DNA of 64,000 nucleotides from Xanthomonas euroxanthea. Its GTDB lineage: Bacteria; Pseudomonadota; Gammaproteobacteria; Xanthomonadales; Xanthomonadaceae. The notes beneath the pieces were generated by a model. The model saw only the letters and a program-made list of their open reading frames with translations. It had not been told where the DNA came from and did not search any database. Position numbers and translations under genes: made by a program. Position 1 is the stretch's first letter, and each line of letters starts with the position of its first letter. Of this stretch, positions 1 to 9,090 are shown one piece after another. The stretch lies in contig NZ_UIHB01000004.1 of NCBI RefSeq assembly GCF_900476395.1, positions 310,001 through 374,000 of the forward strand. Reading direction: 5' to 3'.

Positions 1-2
1 AT

Positions 3-1778
3 GGCGAGCGCGAGTGGTTCCGCTATCACCCCTTGTTTGCCGACTTCCTGCAGCAACTGCTCGATCGCGAACACCCCGGTCAGGCCACCCAACTGCATCA
101 ACGGGCCGCACGCTGGTTTGGCGATCATCGGTACCTGGCCGACGCGGTGCGGCACGCATCGCGTGCCGATTGCAGCGACCTGGCCGCCAGCTACATCGCG
201 CGCGCCGGTACCTGGCAACTAGTGCTGACCCACGGCACGCACGCGGTACGCGCTCTGCTGCGGCATTTCGAACACCGCACCATCCGCGACACCCCGGCGC
301 TGAATCTCACCCAGGCACATCTGCACGCGAAGCTCGGCGAATTCAGCCATGCGCGCCTGCTGCTGGAACGCTTCCGCGACTTTCCGGCTGCGCTGCGCGA
401 GCCCTTGCAACGCGACTACACGGTGGTGGTGGCGCTGTTGCGCGATCGCCTCGACGAGATCTGCGGCAATCCGCATGGTCTGACCCAGATCGCCGCGCAA
501 GCCTCCGCGCTGGACGAGGACGACCACCTGGGCCGCGGCATGCTGCTGTGCATCTGTGCCACCACCGCCATTGCGCAGGGTGCCTTTGCAACTGCCGAAC
601 GCTACGCCCTGAACGCACGCGATGCGATGCAGCGCGGCGGCAGCGAACCAGGCGGGGGCCAGGCGCTGCTGGCGCTGGGCCAGAGTTTTTTCTATCGCGG
701 ACAGCTCGGTGACGCCGAAGCCTGTTACCGGCAGGCCCTGCACTGGTGCGCCCGCTCCCCGCAGCTGGATCGCGTGCTGGAGGCCGCCGGCCAGTGCCTG
801 CTCGCACAACTGCACTACGAACGCGGCCACCACGACGATGCGGCCGACCTGCTGCATCCGGCACTGGAATTGCTGGAACAGCACGATGGCGGCATGGACG
901 TGCTGGCCGCCGCCTACGACACCGCGCTGGGATTGGAGCGTGTGCGCGACCACAGCGGGCGTAGTGCCTTGGCGCTGCTCGAACACGTCGAGCAGATCGC
1001 GCACGGGCGCAAGCTGACGCGCCTGTCGGAACTGGCTGCAGCATGGCGTTTGATGCTGTTGCTGGAGCATCCGGGCAATGCCGCCATCGATGTGCTGATT
1101 GCACGCACCGGCGGCGAATCCGGATTGGCGCATACGCTGCGCTCGCCCCACCGCTGGCGCGACCGCGCGGCGATGGGCTTTGCGCTGGCACGCTGGCATC
1201 GGCTGGCCGGACGCAGCAGCGCCGCGCTGACCATCCTGGGCCAGATCGAACAGGCCTGCCTGGCCAACGACAACCTGTGCCACCTCGCGCGCACCCGCGC
1301 GCGCATCGCCCTGGTGCTGCAGCAACGCGGCGAACTGGTCGCGGCGCTACCGCACCTGTATAGCGCGCTCGACCATGTGGCACTGACGCAAAGCTGGCAG
1401 GCGATCGTCGAACTCGGACTGCCGGCCAAGGCGATGCTGCGCTCGCTGCGCCAGCACGACCCGCATACCGTCGGCGGCACCACACGCGCACTCACCATCC
1501 AGGCCCTGCTCGAACGCCTCAGCGGCGACGAGGACCCGGCCGGCGACATCTTCAGCGAGCGCGAGCTGGAAGTGCTCGCGCAACTGGCACGTGGGTATTC
1601 CAACAAGCAGATCGCACGCTGTTTGCATCTGTCGGAAAACACGGTCAAGTTCCATTTGAAGAATCTCTATCGCAAGCTGGATGCACGCAGCCGCGAAAGC
1701 GCGCTGGCGCAGGCCTTGCAACGCGGGTTGTTGCGCGCAGCCGATCCACCAGGCAATTCGGAAACGGTGCCGGGCTGA
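3..1778 (+). CDS. MalT/LuxR-type transcriptional regulator (5' partial)
   Basis: The reading frame is open from the first bases of the window, so the N-terminus, where a STAND/AAA ATPase domain is expected, lies outside. The visible 591 residues begin with a W-F-R-Y-H-P-L-F-A-D-F-L stretch typical of the region after the NTPase module in MalT-like LAL regulators. A long helical, TPR-like section follows. The last 70 residues are a LuxR helix-turn-helix with the motifs FSERELEVLAQLARGYSNKQ and LSENTVKFHLKNLYRKL. The family binds DNA when ligand and ATP are present. The gene converges on the exported redox cluster that begins at 2085, so it may control it, but that is only inferred from position. 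Confidence 0.9.
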   Translation, partial: GEREWFRYHPLFADFLQQLLDREHPGQATQLHQRAARWFGDHRYLADAVRHASRADCSDLAASYIARAGTWQLVLTHGTHAVRALLRHFEHRTIRDTPALNLTQAHLHAKLGEFSHARLLLERFRDFPAALREPLQRDYTVVVALLRDRLDEICGNPHGLTQIAAQASALDEDDHLGRGMLLCICATTAIAQGAFATAERYALNARDAMQRGGSEPGGGQALLALGQSFFYRGQLGDAEACYRQALHWCARSPQLDRVLEAAGQCLLAQLHYERGHHDDAADLLHPALELLEQHDGGMDVLAAAYDTALGLERVRDHSGRSALALLEHVEQIAHGRKLTRLSELAAAWRLMLLLEHPGNAAIDVLIARTGGESGLAHTLRSPHRWRDRAAMGFALARWHRLAGRSSAALTILGQIEQACLANDNLCHLARTRARIALVLQQRGELVAALPHLYSALDHVALTQSWQAIVELGLPAKAMLRSLRQHDPHTVGGTTRALTIQALLERLSGDEDPAGDIFSERELEVLAQLARGYSNKQIARCLHLSENTVKFHLKNLYRKLDARSRESALAQALQRGLLRAADPPGNSETVPG

Positions 1779-2008
1779 CCTCCAGCTACGGCGCTGACGC
1801 GCGGCAAGACGCCACTTCGGGCGGCCGGAGGCGGTGATGACACCTGCACGCTGCGGCAAGCTGGTCTATCTCGGCATCCAGAAGCGGCCCGGTCACGACA
1901 ACACATGGAGCCTGCCACAACAGCGCGCCTTCCTTTACGCGCAGTTCTCCGCGCACCGTCTACGACGGTCGCTGGCGCTGCCGTCCGCTCCGCTCACGAT
2001 TGCCTGGA

Positions 2009-2076
2009 GCACGCGGCGTGACCGCGTGCCAGCTCCCTCGCCTATCGCTCCTGCCGCGGCCATGCACCTGCGGCAG
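2009..2076. terminator. Two stem-loops between convergent regulator and azurin genes
   Basis: The 306 bases between the regulator stop (1778) and the azurin stop (2085) hold no convincing gene. GCACGCGG at 2009-2016 pairs perfectly with CCGCGTGC at 2022-2029 across a 5-nt loop. CTGCCGC at 2051-2057 pairs with GCGGCAG at 2070-2076. Neither is followed by a T-run, so these are hairpins in the position of a bidirectional terminator rather than textbook intrinsic terminators. Confidence 0.45.
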
Positions 2077-2084
2077 CTGATACC

Positions 2085-2534
2085 TCATCCAAAACTCAGC
2101 GTGCCCTTCATCATCGCCCAGTGGCCGGGGAACGAGCAGAAGAAGGTGTAGTCGCCGCCCTTGCTCAACTTGCTGGTGGGAAAGCTCACCGTGGTGATCT
2201 CGCCGCCGCCGATGACCTTGGTGTGTGCGATCACGCGCGCGTCGGCCTTGGGCAGATAACTGTCGGCGATGGTGGAGCGTATGCCGGCATTGGCCACTGC
2301 CTGGAAGTCGGCGGACTTGGTCAGCACCCAGTTGTGGCCCATCACCGTGGCAGCCATCTTGCCGGAGTGCTTGAGCGTCAGGTCCACCTGCGTGCAGTCG
2401 GGCGCCAGCTTGATCGCGCTCTGGTCGAACTTCATCTGGTCGTTGCCGGTGATGGTCACCGCGCAGGTGCGCGCCCATGCCGACGGTGCCAGCAGCACCA
2501 ATCCAATCACGGCAACTGTCGAAAACACTTTCAA
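2085..2534 (-). CDS. azu: Azurin (periplasmic blue copper protein)
   Basis: This is a 149-residue precursor of azurin, a small periplasmic electron carrier. A signal peptide ends near PSAWA. The type-1 copper ligands are visible: the His in MGHNWV, and the Cys, His and Met in FFCSFPGHWAMMKG. The start chosen is a TTG at 2534: a GGAG lies 7 nt upstream and it gives a clean signal peptide, whereas upstream in-frame starts add a non-signal leader. It is the last gene of a minus-strand run (receptor, amine oxidase, cytochrome c, RidA, aminotransferase), 91 bp after the aminotransferase. That position suggests it takes electrons from the oxidase or cytochrome (inference). Confidence 0.93.
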   Translation of the reverse strand: MKVFSTVAVIGLVLLAPSAWARTCAVTITGNDQMKFDQSAIKLAPDCTQVDLTLKHSGKMAATVMGHNWVLTKSADFQAVANAGIRSTIADSYLPKADARVIAHTKVIGGGEITTVSFPTSKLSKGGDYTFFCSFPGHWAMMKGTLSFG

Positions 2535-2625
2535 AGGAACACTCCTGCAATAAGGGATGCGCGACGCCCAGCGCGCCTGGTCACACCAGCGCATCTGCAA
2601 GCGCCGATGTTGCCAGAGTAACGCC

Positions 2626-3828
2626 TCATGCGTAGCGGAAAAAAGCATCCATCGGATCATGTACATCGGCCGTGGCCTCCGGCAGCGGCAGCGGGCCGCG
2701 CTTGCCGGCAATCACCTGCACGAAGGCCTGCTTGAAGCGCGCCATCTCCGCATCGGTGCCGACAGTGATCCGCGACCAGGTCGGCCACACCGGCCAGCTG
2801 CGTCCGATGAACACGCCATGGGTGGCCATGTCGTCCTTGAAGCCGGCGGCCGGCCGCTTCACGTCGACCATGAAGCAGTTGCTCTCGGAGGTGGTGCAGG
2901 CATAGCCCTGCTTGGCGAGAAACGCTATTACGTCCTTGCGTGTGGCCGCGGTGCGTGCGCGCCGCTGCGGCACCAGCGCGGGATCGCGCAGGCTGGCCAG
3001 GCCTGCGGCAGCCGCGGTCACCGGCAGGCTGTTGACGCTGTAGAACATCAGCTTGGCCAGCAGGTCCGGGCGTGCGGCCGCGTAGCCCAGGCGGATGCCG
3101 GCCATGCCGTAGAGTTTGGAGAAGGTGCGCAGCACCACCACGTCTTCGCCCGCGGCAACCATGTCGACCACGCTGCTGGTGCTCTGCGCAAAGTGGATAT
3201 AGGCCTCGTCGACCACCAGCACGCTGCCCTTGGGCTTGTGCGCCAGTGCATAGTCCAGGTCCTTGCGCGCGGTGACCGAGCCGGTGGGGTTGTTGGGATT
3301 GCAGATGTAGATCACGCCGGGGCTGGCGTCGGCGGCGCACATCGCCTGCACATCGTGCGAGAAGTCCTTGCGCAACGGCACCTTGATCAGTTTTGCGCCA
3401 TTGCGGCTGGCGGCGCGCCAACCGGATTCGTAGGTGGGATCGGCAGTGACGAGCGCGGCGCTGGGCGAGGTGAACGCCAGCATTGTGTAGTCCAGCGGTT
3501 CGGTCGAACCGGCGTAGGCCATCAGGTGGTTGACCGGCAGCTTGAGCTCGGCGGCCAGGGTATCCATCAATTCCATCTGCACATCGCGCAGGTAGCGCCC
3601 ACCTTGCGGCGCGATCTGCGCGATGGCCTTGACCGCAGCAGCCGACGGGCCATCGGGAAACTCGTTGGAGCCGATCATCACCGGCGACAACGCACCGGCC
3701 GCTGTCGGCGCGATCGCGGCGGAGCGTTCGGCGGCACCGGCCAGCAGCGGCAGCGCACTCGCACCGGCGGCGCCGGCAAACAGCGCGGAGTCGCGGAGAA
3801 ACATGCGGCGCGAAAGAGCAGTTTTCAT
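2626..3828 (-). CDS. Tat-exported PLP-dependent aminotransferase (HisC-like)
   Basis: A 400-residue fold-type I aminotransferase resembling histidinol-phosphate aminotransferase. The N-terminus carries a twin-arginine signal, SRRMFLRDS, followed by an Ala-rich hydrophobic stretch, so the folded PLP enzyme is probably exported to the periplasm. PLP-site motifs are present: NPNNPTG (about 178-183), VVDEAY (about 205-210) and TFSKLYGMAGIRLGY, with Lys238 as the Schiff-base lysine. GGAGG precedes the ATG. Biosynthetic HisC enzymes are cytoplasmic, so export and the surrounding redox genes argue against a histidine role. It lies 30 bp after the RidA gene. The substrate cannot be read from the sequence. 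Confidence 0.88.
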   Translation of the reverse strand: MKTALSRRMFLRDSALFAGAAGASALPLLAGAAERSAAIAPTAAGALSPVMIGSNEFPDGPSAAAVKAIAQIAPQGGRYLRDVQMELMDTLAAELKLPVNHLMAYAGSTEPLDYTMLAFTSPSAALVTADPTYESGWRAASRNGAKLIKVPLRKDFSHDVQAMCAADASPGVIYICNPNNPTGSVTARKDLDYALAHKPKGSVLVVDEAYIHFAQSTSSVVDMVAAGEDVVVLRTFSKLYGMAGIRLGYAAARPDLLAKLMFYSVNSLPVTAAAAGLASLRDPALVPQRRARTAATRKDVIAFLAKQGYACTTSESNCFMVDVKRPAAGFKDDMATHGVFIGRSWPVWPTWSRITVGTDAEMARFKQAFVQVIAGKRGPLPLPEATADVHDPMDAFFRYA

Positions 3829-3858
3829 GACAACCTCCAGCAGGACGACAGCACGGAT

Positions 3859-4362
3859 TCAAGGACGAACGGCGACCACTTCGATTTCCACCCGATACAA
3901 CGGATTGCCGAGCGCGGCGATCTGGAAGGCCGAGCGCGCCGGCAGATTGGGCTGCTCCTTGGTGCCGAAGAACTGGCGGTACCCTTCCATGAAACCGTTG
4001 AAATCCATCTTGCCGCCCATGGCCGGATCACCGACCAGAAACACCTGCATCTTCACCACATCGCCCATGCCCAGGCCGAGCGTCGCGAGTTGCTGCTTGA
4101 TCTGGTTCAACACGCTCACCGTCTGCGCCTTGGTGTCGCCATAGGCGGCGATCGAGTCCTTGGGCGCACTGGCATCCACCACCGCCGGCACCTTGCCACT
4201 GACGTAGACGGTGGCCTTGCCGGCGGGAATCTCCACGGCGGCAGCAATGGGGAAATCGCTGTTGGGTATCTTGTGGCGGACCACGTCGGCCGCATGCGCA
4301 GCGGCGAGGCCTGCAGACCACAGCAGGGCAGCAGTGAGAACGGTGGTCACTGGACGGAACAT
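3859..4362 (-). CDS. Secreted RidA/YjgF-family protein
   Basis: A 167-residue protein with an N-terminal signal peptide (cleavage near AAHAA) followed by one RidA domain. RidA proteins hydrolyse reactive enamine and imine intermediates made by PLP enzymes and amine oxidases. The typical C-terminal motif is present as NLPARSAFQIAALGNPLYRVEIE (23 residues at about 139-161; the Arg in PARSAF is the conserved substrate-binding residue). AAGGAG lies 5 nt before the ATG, which excludes the longer upstream reading frame. It sits between a cytochrome c and an exported aminotransferase, a fitting place for an imine deaminase acting in the periplasm (inference). Confidence 0.9.
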   Translation of the reverse strand: MFRPVTTVLTAALLWSAGLAAAHAADVVRHKIPNSDFPIAAAVEIPAGKATVYVSGKVPAVVDASAPKDSIAAYGDTKAQTVSVLNQIKQQLATLGLGMGDVVKMQVFLVGDPAMGGKMDFNGFMEGYRQFFGTKEQPNLPARSAFQIAALGNPLYRVEIEVVAVRP

Positions 4363-4394
4363 GGCAACTCCTTGCATGAGAGAGAAAGGGAGAA

Positions 4395-4820
4395 TCAGTG
4401 GCGCAGCAATTTGACGTCGTCGACGGTGACGCGCTCGGCGTGATCGTTGCCGAAGTGCGTGCGCACATAACTCACCACCTCGGCCACCTGGCGGTCGTTG
4501 AGCATGGCGCCGAAGCCGGGCATGCCCGCATGGCCGTCGAGCACCATCATGGTGACGTAGGGGCCGGCGGCCAGCTTCGGGTTGCCGGCAAGTGCGGGAT
4601 ATTCGCCCGCGCCCTGCGCACCGCGCCCGCCCGGCATGTGGCAGCCCTGGCAGATCGCCTGATAGACGTCCTGGCCGGATGCCTTGGCAAAGCCCTGCTG
4701 CGGAAACAGCTGGGTGGCATCGGAGCTCTGCGCCCGCGCGTCGTATGTGCCTGGCGGCACCAGCAACGCAGCCATCGCAACGACAAAGCTGGCCGCGGCC
4801 AACCGTGATAACAGGCTCAT
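4395..4820 (-). CDS. Periplasmic c-type cytochrome
   Basis: A 141-residue exported monohaem cytochrome c. An N-terminal hydrophobic signal ends near YDARA. The haem-binding motif CQGCH is at about 57-61, and a distal methionine is plausible in MPGFGAM. Its ATG overlaps the TGA of the upstream amine oxidase by 4 nt (ATGA), so the two are probably translationally coupled. It may carry electrons from the flavoenzyme to the respiratory chain or to azurin. The mature protein is of class I size. Confidence 0.9.
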   Translation of the reverse strand: MSLLSRLAAASFVVAMAALLVPPGTYDARAQSSDATQLFPQQGFAKASGQDVYQAICQGCHMPGGRGAQGAGEYPALAGNPKLAAGPYVTMMVLDGHAGMPGFGAMLNDRQVAEVVSYVRTHFGNDHAERVTVDDVKLLRH

Positions 4821-6424
4821 GCGCGACCTCCTCCGGCCAGCACTTTGCGATGCAGACGGCCCACGACATCGTGCGCGGACAAGATCGCGCCTTCCTGCCA
4901 GGCCGGGATATAGGAGACGTGTTCACCGGCCAGCGCCAGGCGCCCGTCGATCTGGCACAGCGGCGTGTAGTGTTCGGCACGCGCCTGCTCGCTCCACATG
5001 CCGAAACAGCCGTGCGTGAACGGCACGCGGTGCCAGCCGACCGAAATGCCGTTCTCGAACTCGCGCGGATACTGCGGATGCAGTTGTGTGCCGTATTCGA
5101 CCGCCTTGCGCACGCGCTGCTCCGGGGACATCGAGGTGAACTGGTAGGCATCCAGTCCCCACACATACGCACCGAGCAGCACGCCCTTGCCGGGGCTGTG
5201 ATAGTTGGTGCTGGGATAGCTGATCAAGGTGATCGGCAGATCGGTGTAGCTGATGCCGCCGTAGATGGCCTCGTCCTCTTCCCAGAAGCGGCGCTTGAAT
5301 TGCAGGCCCACTTTCACCGATGCCGCATACGGCACCTGGCCGATCGCGGTGGTCATCGCGTCACTGGCGGTGACCGGAATGCGGCTGAGCACCGACAACG
5401 GAATCGTGCAGATACACCAATCGGCGCTGGCGATGCGTTCTTCGCCGCCGTGCGCGGCGTCCTGCCAGGACACGCGCACACCGTTGCCATCCTGATCGAT
5501 CCTGGTGACCTTGGCGTTGTAGGTGATGGCATCGCCGAGCCGGGACGCGAATGCCTTGCCGATCTGGTCCATGCCGCCCACCGGCTGGAACATGGTGGTC
5601 TGCATTTCGTAGTTGTTGCCGGCCGCCAGCGTGGTCCACAGACGCGAGTGCAACACGTCCTGCACGCTGAAGGGATCGGAGAACTCGGGCTTGCCCGACA
5701 GGCCGCCGCCGGGATAACGCGCAAAACCGCGCCGCTCGCTGCTGTCCTTGCCCTTGACGTAGCCGAACTTCTGGTCGAGCGCGCCCCAGGTGCGCAGGGA
5801 TTCCAGCAGCACTTCCTGGTCTTCGCGGCTCACGGTGGTGTCCAGCGCCTGCTGCTGGGTGCACTTGGCCAGCAACTCGGACACGTGCCCCTTGTAATCG
5901 GCATCGATGGCGCGAAAGCGCTGCGGTTTGCCGCCGAAGCCATGCTGGCTATGCAACAGCGCGTTGTAGTTGACCTGGTTGAACGCCTCCAACGCCACAC
6001 CGAATTGTTTGCAGTAACCCAGCACCGCCTTGTGGTGATGCGGGATGCGCCACGGCCCGGGGTTGAGGTACAGCCCGTCGTCGAACTGGCAATGTTGCAT
6101 CGCCCCGCCGAGTTCGGTGTAGCGGTCGCCGCCGCGCAGCGTCCAGTTACGCCCGCCGGGGCGGTCGTTGTATTCCAGCAACTGCACGCGGTACCCCGCC
6201 TTGCGCAGTTCGAAGGCCGCCGCCATGCCGGCCAGCCCCGCCCCCAGGATCAGCACCGAGGCGCCTTTCGGGTCGCCATCCAGCTGCAGCGGTCCCTTGA
6301 AATCGGATTCGGCCGCCATGCCCAGGCTGCTCATCGCCTGATACATCATCGCGCCGCCAGCGGTCATGCCGATGCGCGCCAGCAGTTGCCGCCGTGTCAT
6401 CGCCCCAGAGTGATTGCCTTGCAT
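4817..6424 (-). CDS. Tat-exported flavin monoamine / L-amino-acid oxidase family protein
   Basis: A 535-residue FAD-dependent amine oxidase. After a twin-arginine signal (TRRQLLARIG, residues 9-18) comes the dinucleotide-binding motif VLILGAGLAGMAAAFELRKA and the RPGGRNWTLRGG stretch typical of monoamine and amino-acid oxidases. The C-terminal FAD motif is GEHVSYIPAWQEGAILSA. The family oxidises an amine to an imine, which hydrolyses to a carbonyl and ammonia. ATG 6424 is preferred, with AAGGA about 10 nt upstream, over the adjoining TTG. It follows the TonB receptor by 84 bp and is coupled to the cytochrome c gene, which suggests a dehydrogenase passing electrons to cytochrome rather than an O2-only oxidase (inference). 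Confidence 0.9.
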   Translation of the reverse strand: MQGNHSGAMTRRQLLARIGMTAGGAMMYQAMSSLGMAAESDFKGPLQLDGDPKGASVLILGAGLAGMAAAFELRKAGYRVQLLEYNDRPGGRNWTLRGGDRYTELGGAMQHCQFDDGLYLNPGPWRIPHHHKAVLGYCKQFGVALEAFNQVNYNALLHSQHGFGGKPQRFRAIDADYKGHVSELLAKCTQQQALDTTVSREDQEVLLESLRTWGALDQKFGYVKGKDSSERRGFARYPGGGLSGKPEFSDPFSVQDVLHSRLWTTLAAGNNYEMQTTMFQPVGGMDQIGKAFASRLGDAITYNAKVTRIDQDGNGVRVSWQDAAHGGEERIASADWCICTIPLSVLSRIPVTASDAMTTAIGQVPYAASVKVGLQFKRRFWEEDEAIYGGISYTDLPITLISYPSTNYHSPGKGVLLGAYVWGLDAYQFTSMSPEQRVRKAVEYGTQLHPQYPREFENGISVGWHRVPFTHGCFGMWSEQARAEHYTPLCQIDGRLALAGEHVSYIPAWQEGAILSAHDVVGRLHRKVLAGGGRA

Positions 6425-6511
6425 CAACGCTTAGTCCTTGCATGTCATGGATCGAGTCCGACGGACACCACCGATGGCGCGGCCGGCAACGCTGCCGGCC
6501 GCATCACTGCC

Positions 6512-8806
6512 TCAGAATTTGTAGGCCAGGCTGGCGAACAGCTGGCGCGGTGCGATCAACTGGTACGAACCGGAACTTTCGTTCGGGAACACCGCGCCGA
6601 TCGCATCGTCCTTGTCGAACAGGTTGTAGACCGACAACTGCAGCCGCCCACCGGCCAGAAACCCGGCATCCTCGCCCTGATAGCCGACGCTGCCGTTGAC
6701 GATGAAGGTGGCATCGACCTGGTCGGTATTGAGCGTGTCGCCGTAGCGCTTGCCGGTGTATTTGGTGTCGAGGTTGGCGAAGAAATGCTCGCCCTCCCAA
6801 CCGCCGTTGAGGCTGAACATCACCTTGGGCGAGTCCGGCACGTCGTTGCCTTCCACCTGCACCAGGCTGCCGCTGACCGGGCCGAAATAGTTGTCCTGGA
6901 ACTCGGACTTGTTCCAGGTCAGCGATGCCCCCAGCCGCCAGCCCGGTATCGGCTTCCACATACCGGACACTTCCGCCCCGTAGGTCTGCACGTCGCCGAC
7001 GTTGGCGTAGACGGTGGGCGCGACCACCAGCGGGTCCGGGTCGGTCAGCGCGATGATGCGGTTCTCGTAATCGATCTTGTAGGCGGCGATGTAGCCGCTC
7101 CACTGGCTGGATTCGGCGCGGATGCCGATATCGATATTGGTGGACTCCTCCGGCGCAATATCCGGATTGAACGCCCCCGAGGTTAGCGCCAGCCGTGGTG
7201 CCGAGCTGAAGTTTTCCGCGTAGTTGGCGAACACCTGCACGCCCTCGGCAAGCTGGAAGCTGGCGCCGACCTGGGGCTGGAACCAGTCGCTGTTCTTGAT
7301 GGTGACGTCGCGGCGCACGCCGACATTGAAATCATCGAGATTGGCGATGCCGTTGTAATCGCGTTTGACATCCAGCCCCTTGGCGCCGAATTCCATGGTG
7401 AGCCGGTCATCGAGCAGGCGCAGCGTGTCCTTGATGTAAAGCTGCTTCACCTCGGTGGAGAAGTGATTGTCGTAATAGACCACGATCGGCAGCGAGCCCT
7501 TCAGCAGCGCGCCGGTGGCCGGGTCCAGGTTGTACAGCGGGCGCACCTGATCGAAATCGTAGTTTTCGTACCACGCGCCGACTTCGAGCTTGTTGTGCTC
7601 GGTCTCCCATGACACTGCACTGGTTACGCCGTAGCGATCCCCGCCCATGATTTCCTCGCGCCGGGTCATCGCACCGACGCGGATGACATTGCCGTTGGCA
7701 TCGACGATCTGCGGGTCGTTGATGGCGATATCGGTGCGACCCGGCGTGCCGGCGATGGCGTCGTTGTACAGGCCGGTGGCCGTGCTCGGTGGCGTGCCGC
7801 CGACGCCATAACCATGCTTGTTTTCGTAGTAGCCGGTGAAGGTGACACCGATCGCATCGTTGAACAGGAAATCGCCGTGCAGGCTGAGCAGCGAATCGCG
7901 GCGGCCGTTCTGCCATTCACTGTAATGCTCGGCATCCACTTCCGGATTGCCGGTGATGCGTTCATGCAGATCCCACGACACCGACCCGTCGGAGTTGTAG
8001 GACTGCACGTCGTAGTCCTTGCGGTTGTTGTAGATCCAGCCCAGGGTCAGGCTGCCCACGTCCCAGGCCTGGCGGATCTTGGCTTCGAAGTGATCGCTCT
8101 TCTGCGTGGCCGGCTCCATGTCCCACACCCCGCCCTGCGTGCGCGAGGCAGACAGATACGCGCTGGGGCCGCCGTCCCACCAGTCCGGCGTATCCAGGCG
8201 CACGAAGCTGCGCACCAGATCGTCCGAGCCGATGGTCTGGGTGAGGTTGCCGCTCCAGCTGTCGCCGCCCTTCGGTGGCAGGCTGGTGTAACGGATCGCG
8301 CCGCCCAATGCGTGGTACGAAGGCTGGGTGACATCGCCGGAGCCGGCCGACACGGTGACGTCGAGCAGGTTCTCGCTGGACACGTAACGGGTGATCGGGC
8401 CGCCTTCGCGGGTGTCGAAGGTTTCGATCGGGATGCCGTCCAGGGTCACGCCAATCTGGTTGGCGGAAAAGCCGCGGATGGTCATCGAGTCGCCGAACTC
8501 GTACAGCCCGAACGGATCGGTGGTCTGGACATTCACGCCCGGCAGGCTCGCCAGTAGCTGCTGCGGTGCCACGCCGGGCACCTGTGCCTGGATGTCGTCG
8601 ACGGAGATGGAGGCGGTGGTGCGCGTGGAGCCGGTGCCGACCACGCTGACCGCGTCCAGCGTGCGTGCTTCCTGTGCCAGGACCGGCAGGCTGTGGGCGC
8701 CAGCCAGCACCAAGGTCATCGAAGCCAGCGTGCGACCACGCGTGGCGGTGGTGAGAATGGCGGCAACCGACGCCGCCAGTTGATCGGTGTTCAAGCGCTT
8801 GCGCAT
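6512..8806 (-). CDS. TonB-dependent outer-membrane receptor
   Basis: A 764-residue TonB-dependent receptor. The start at ATG 8806 (AGGGGG upstream) gives a signal peptide ending near PVLAQ; the much longer open frame upstream is non-coding. The plug domain shows VPGVAPQQLLASLPGVNVQ and DSMTIRGFSANQIGVTLDGI. The barrel ends in the usual aromatic residue (SLAYKF). Such receptors import scarce ligands across the outer membrane. Because it leads a set of exported amine-metabolising enzymes, its ligand may be an amine, amino acid or peptide-like compound (inference). The 284 bp upstream, shared with a divergent HAD gene, hold no recognisable operator. Confidence 0.93.
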   Translation of the reverse strand: MRKRLNTDQLAASVAAILTTATRGRTLASMTLVLAGAHSLPVLAQEARTLDAVSVVGTGSTRTTASISVDDIQAQVPGVAPQQLLASLPGVNVQTTDPFGLYEFGDSMTIRGFSANQIGVTLDGIPIETFDTREGGPITRYVSSENLLDVTVSAGSGDVTQPSYHALGGAIRYTSLPPKGGDSWSGNLTQTIGSDDLVRSFVRLDTPDWWDGGPSAYLSASRTQGGVWDMEPATQKSDHFEAKIRQAWDVGSLTLGWIYNNRKDYDVQSYNSDGSVSWDLHERITGNPEVDAEHYSEWQNGRRDSLLSLHGDFLFNDAIGVTFTGYYENKHGYGVGGTPPSTATGLYNDAIAGTPGRTDIAINDPQIVDANGNVIRVGAMTRREEIMGGDRYGVTSAVSWETEHNKLEVGAWYENYDFDQVRPLYNLDPATGALLKGSLPIVVYYDNHFSTEVKQLYIKDTLRLLDDRLTMEFGAKGLDVKRDYNGIANLDDFNVGVRRDVTIKNSDWFQPQVGASFQLAEGVQVFANYAENFSSAPRLALTSGAFNPDIAPEESTNIDIGIRAESSQWSGYIAAYKIDYENRIIALTDPDPLVVAPTVYANVGDVQTYGAEVSGMWKPIPGWRLGASLTWNKSEFQDNYFGPVSGSLVQVEGNDVPDSPKVMFSLNGGWEGEHFFANLDTKYTGKRYGDTLNTDQVDATFIVNGSVGYQGEDAGFLAGGRLQLSVYNLFDKDDAIGAVFPNESSGSYQLIAPRQLFASLAYKF

Positions 8807-9090
8807 GCAATCGACCCCCTGGATGGTGTGACGTGCTGAGTGACCGGGCCCGCTCCCCAAGACCGGCTGACACCGCGGATGCGGCATGCATCGACCATAC
8901 CCAGCACAGTTCCGCTGCACGCGCCGCGCGGAGGGTAGGGGCGGCGCGGGTGGGTAGGTAGCGACCGGATTCAACGATCTGAATAGGGACTGCCCCACCC
9001 ACCTGCCGGCATCCGGACATACCAGGTCTTGCGCACTTGCCATGCCGCGCCGAATCGACAACGCTGCGCAGCCGCATCCCGAGTCCACCC

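Noticed and set aside
219-1859. Long minus-strand and other-frame open frames opposite the LuxR-type gene
   Set aside because: They are shadows of a well-supported coding frame in high-GC DNA and their translations are low-complexity Arg/Gln/Pro-rich.
2557-4443. 628-codon plus-strand open frame
   Set aside because: It runs opposite the aminotransferase and RidA genes, which have clear motifs, and its translation lacks any.
4592-7186. 864-codon plus-strand open frame
   Set aside because: Antisense to the amine oxidase and TonB receptor genes; no domain is visible.
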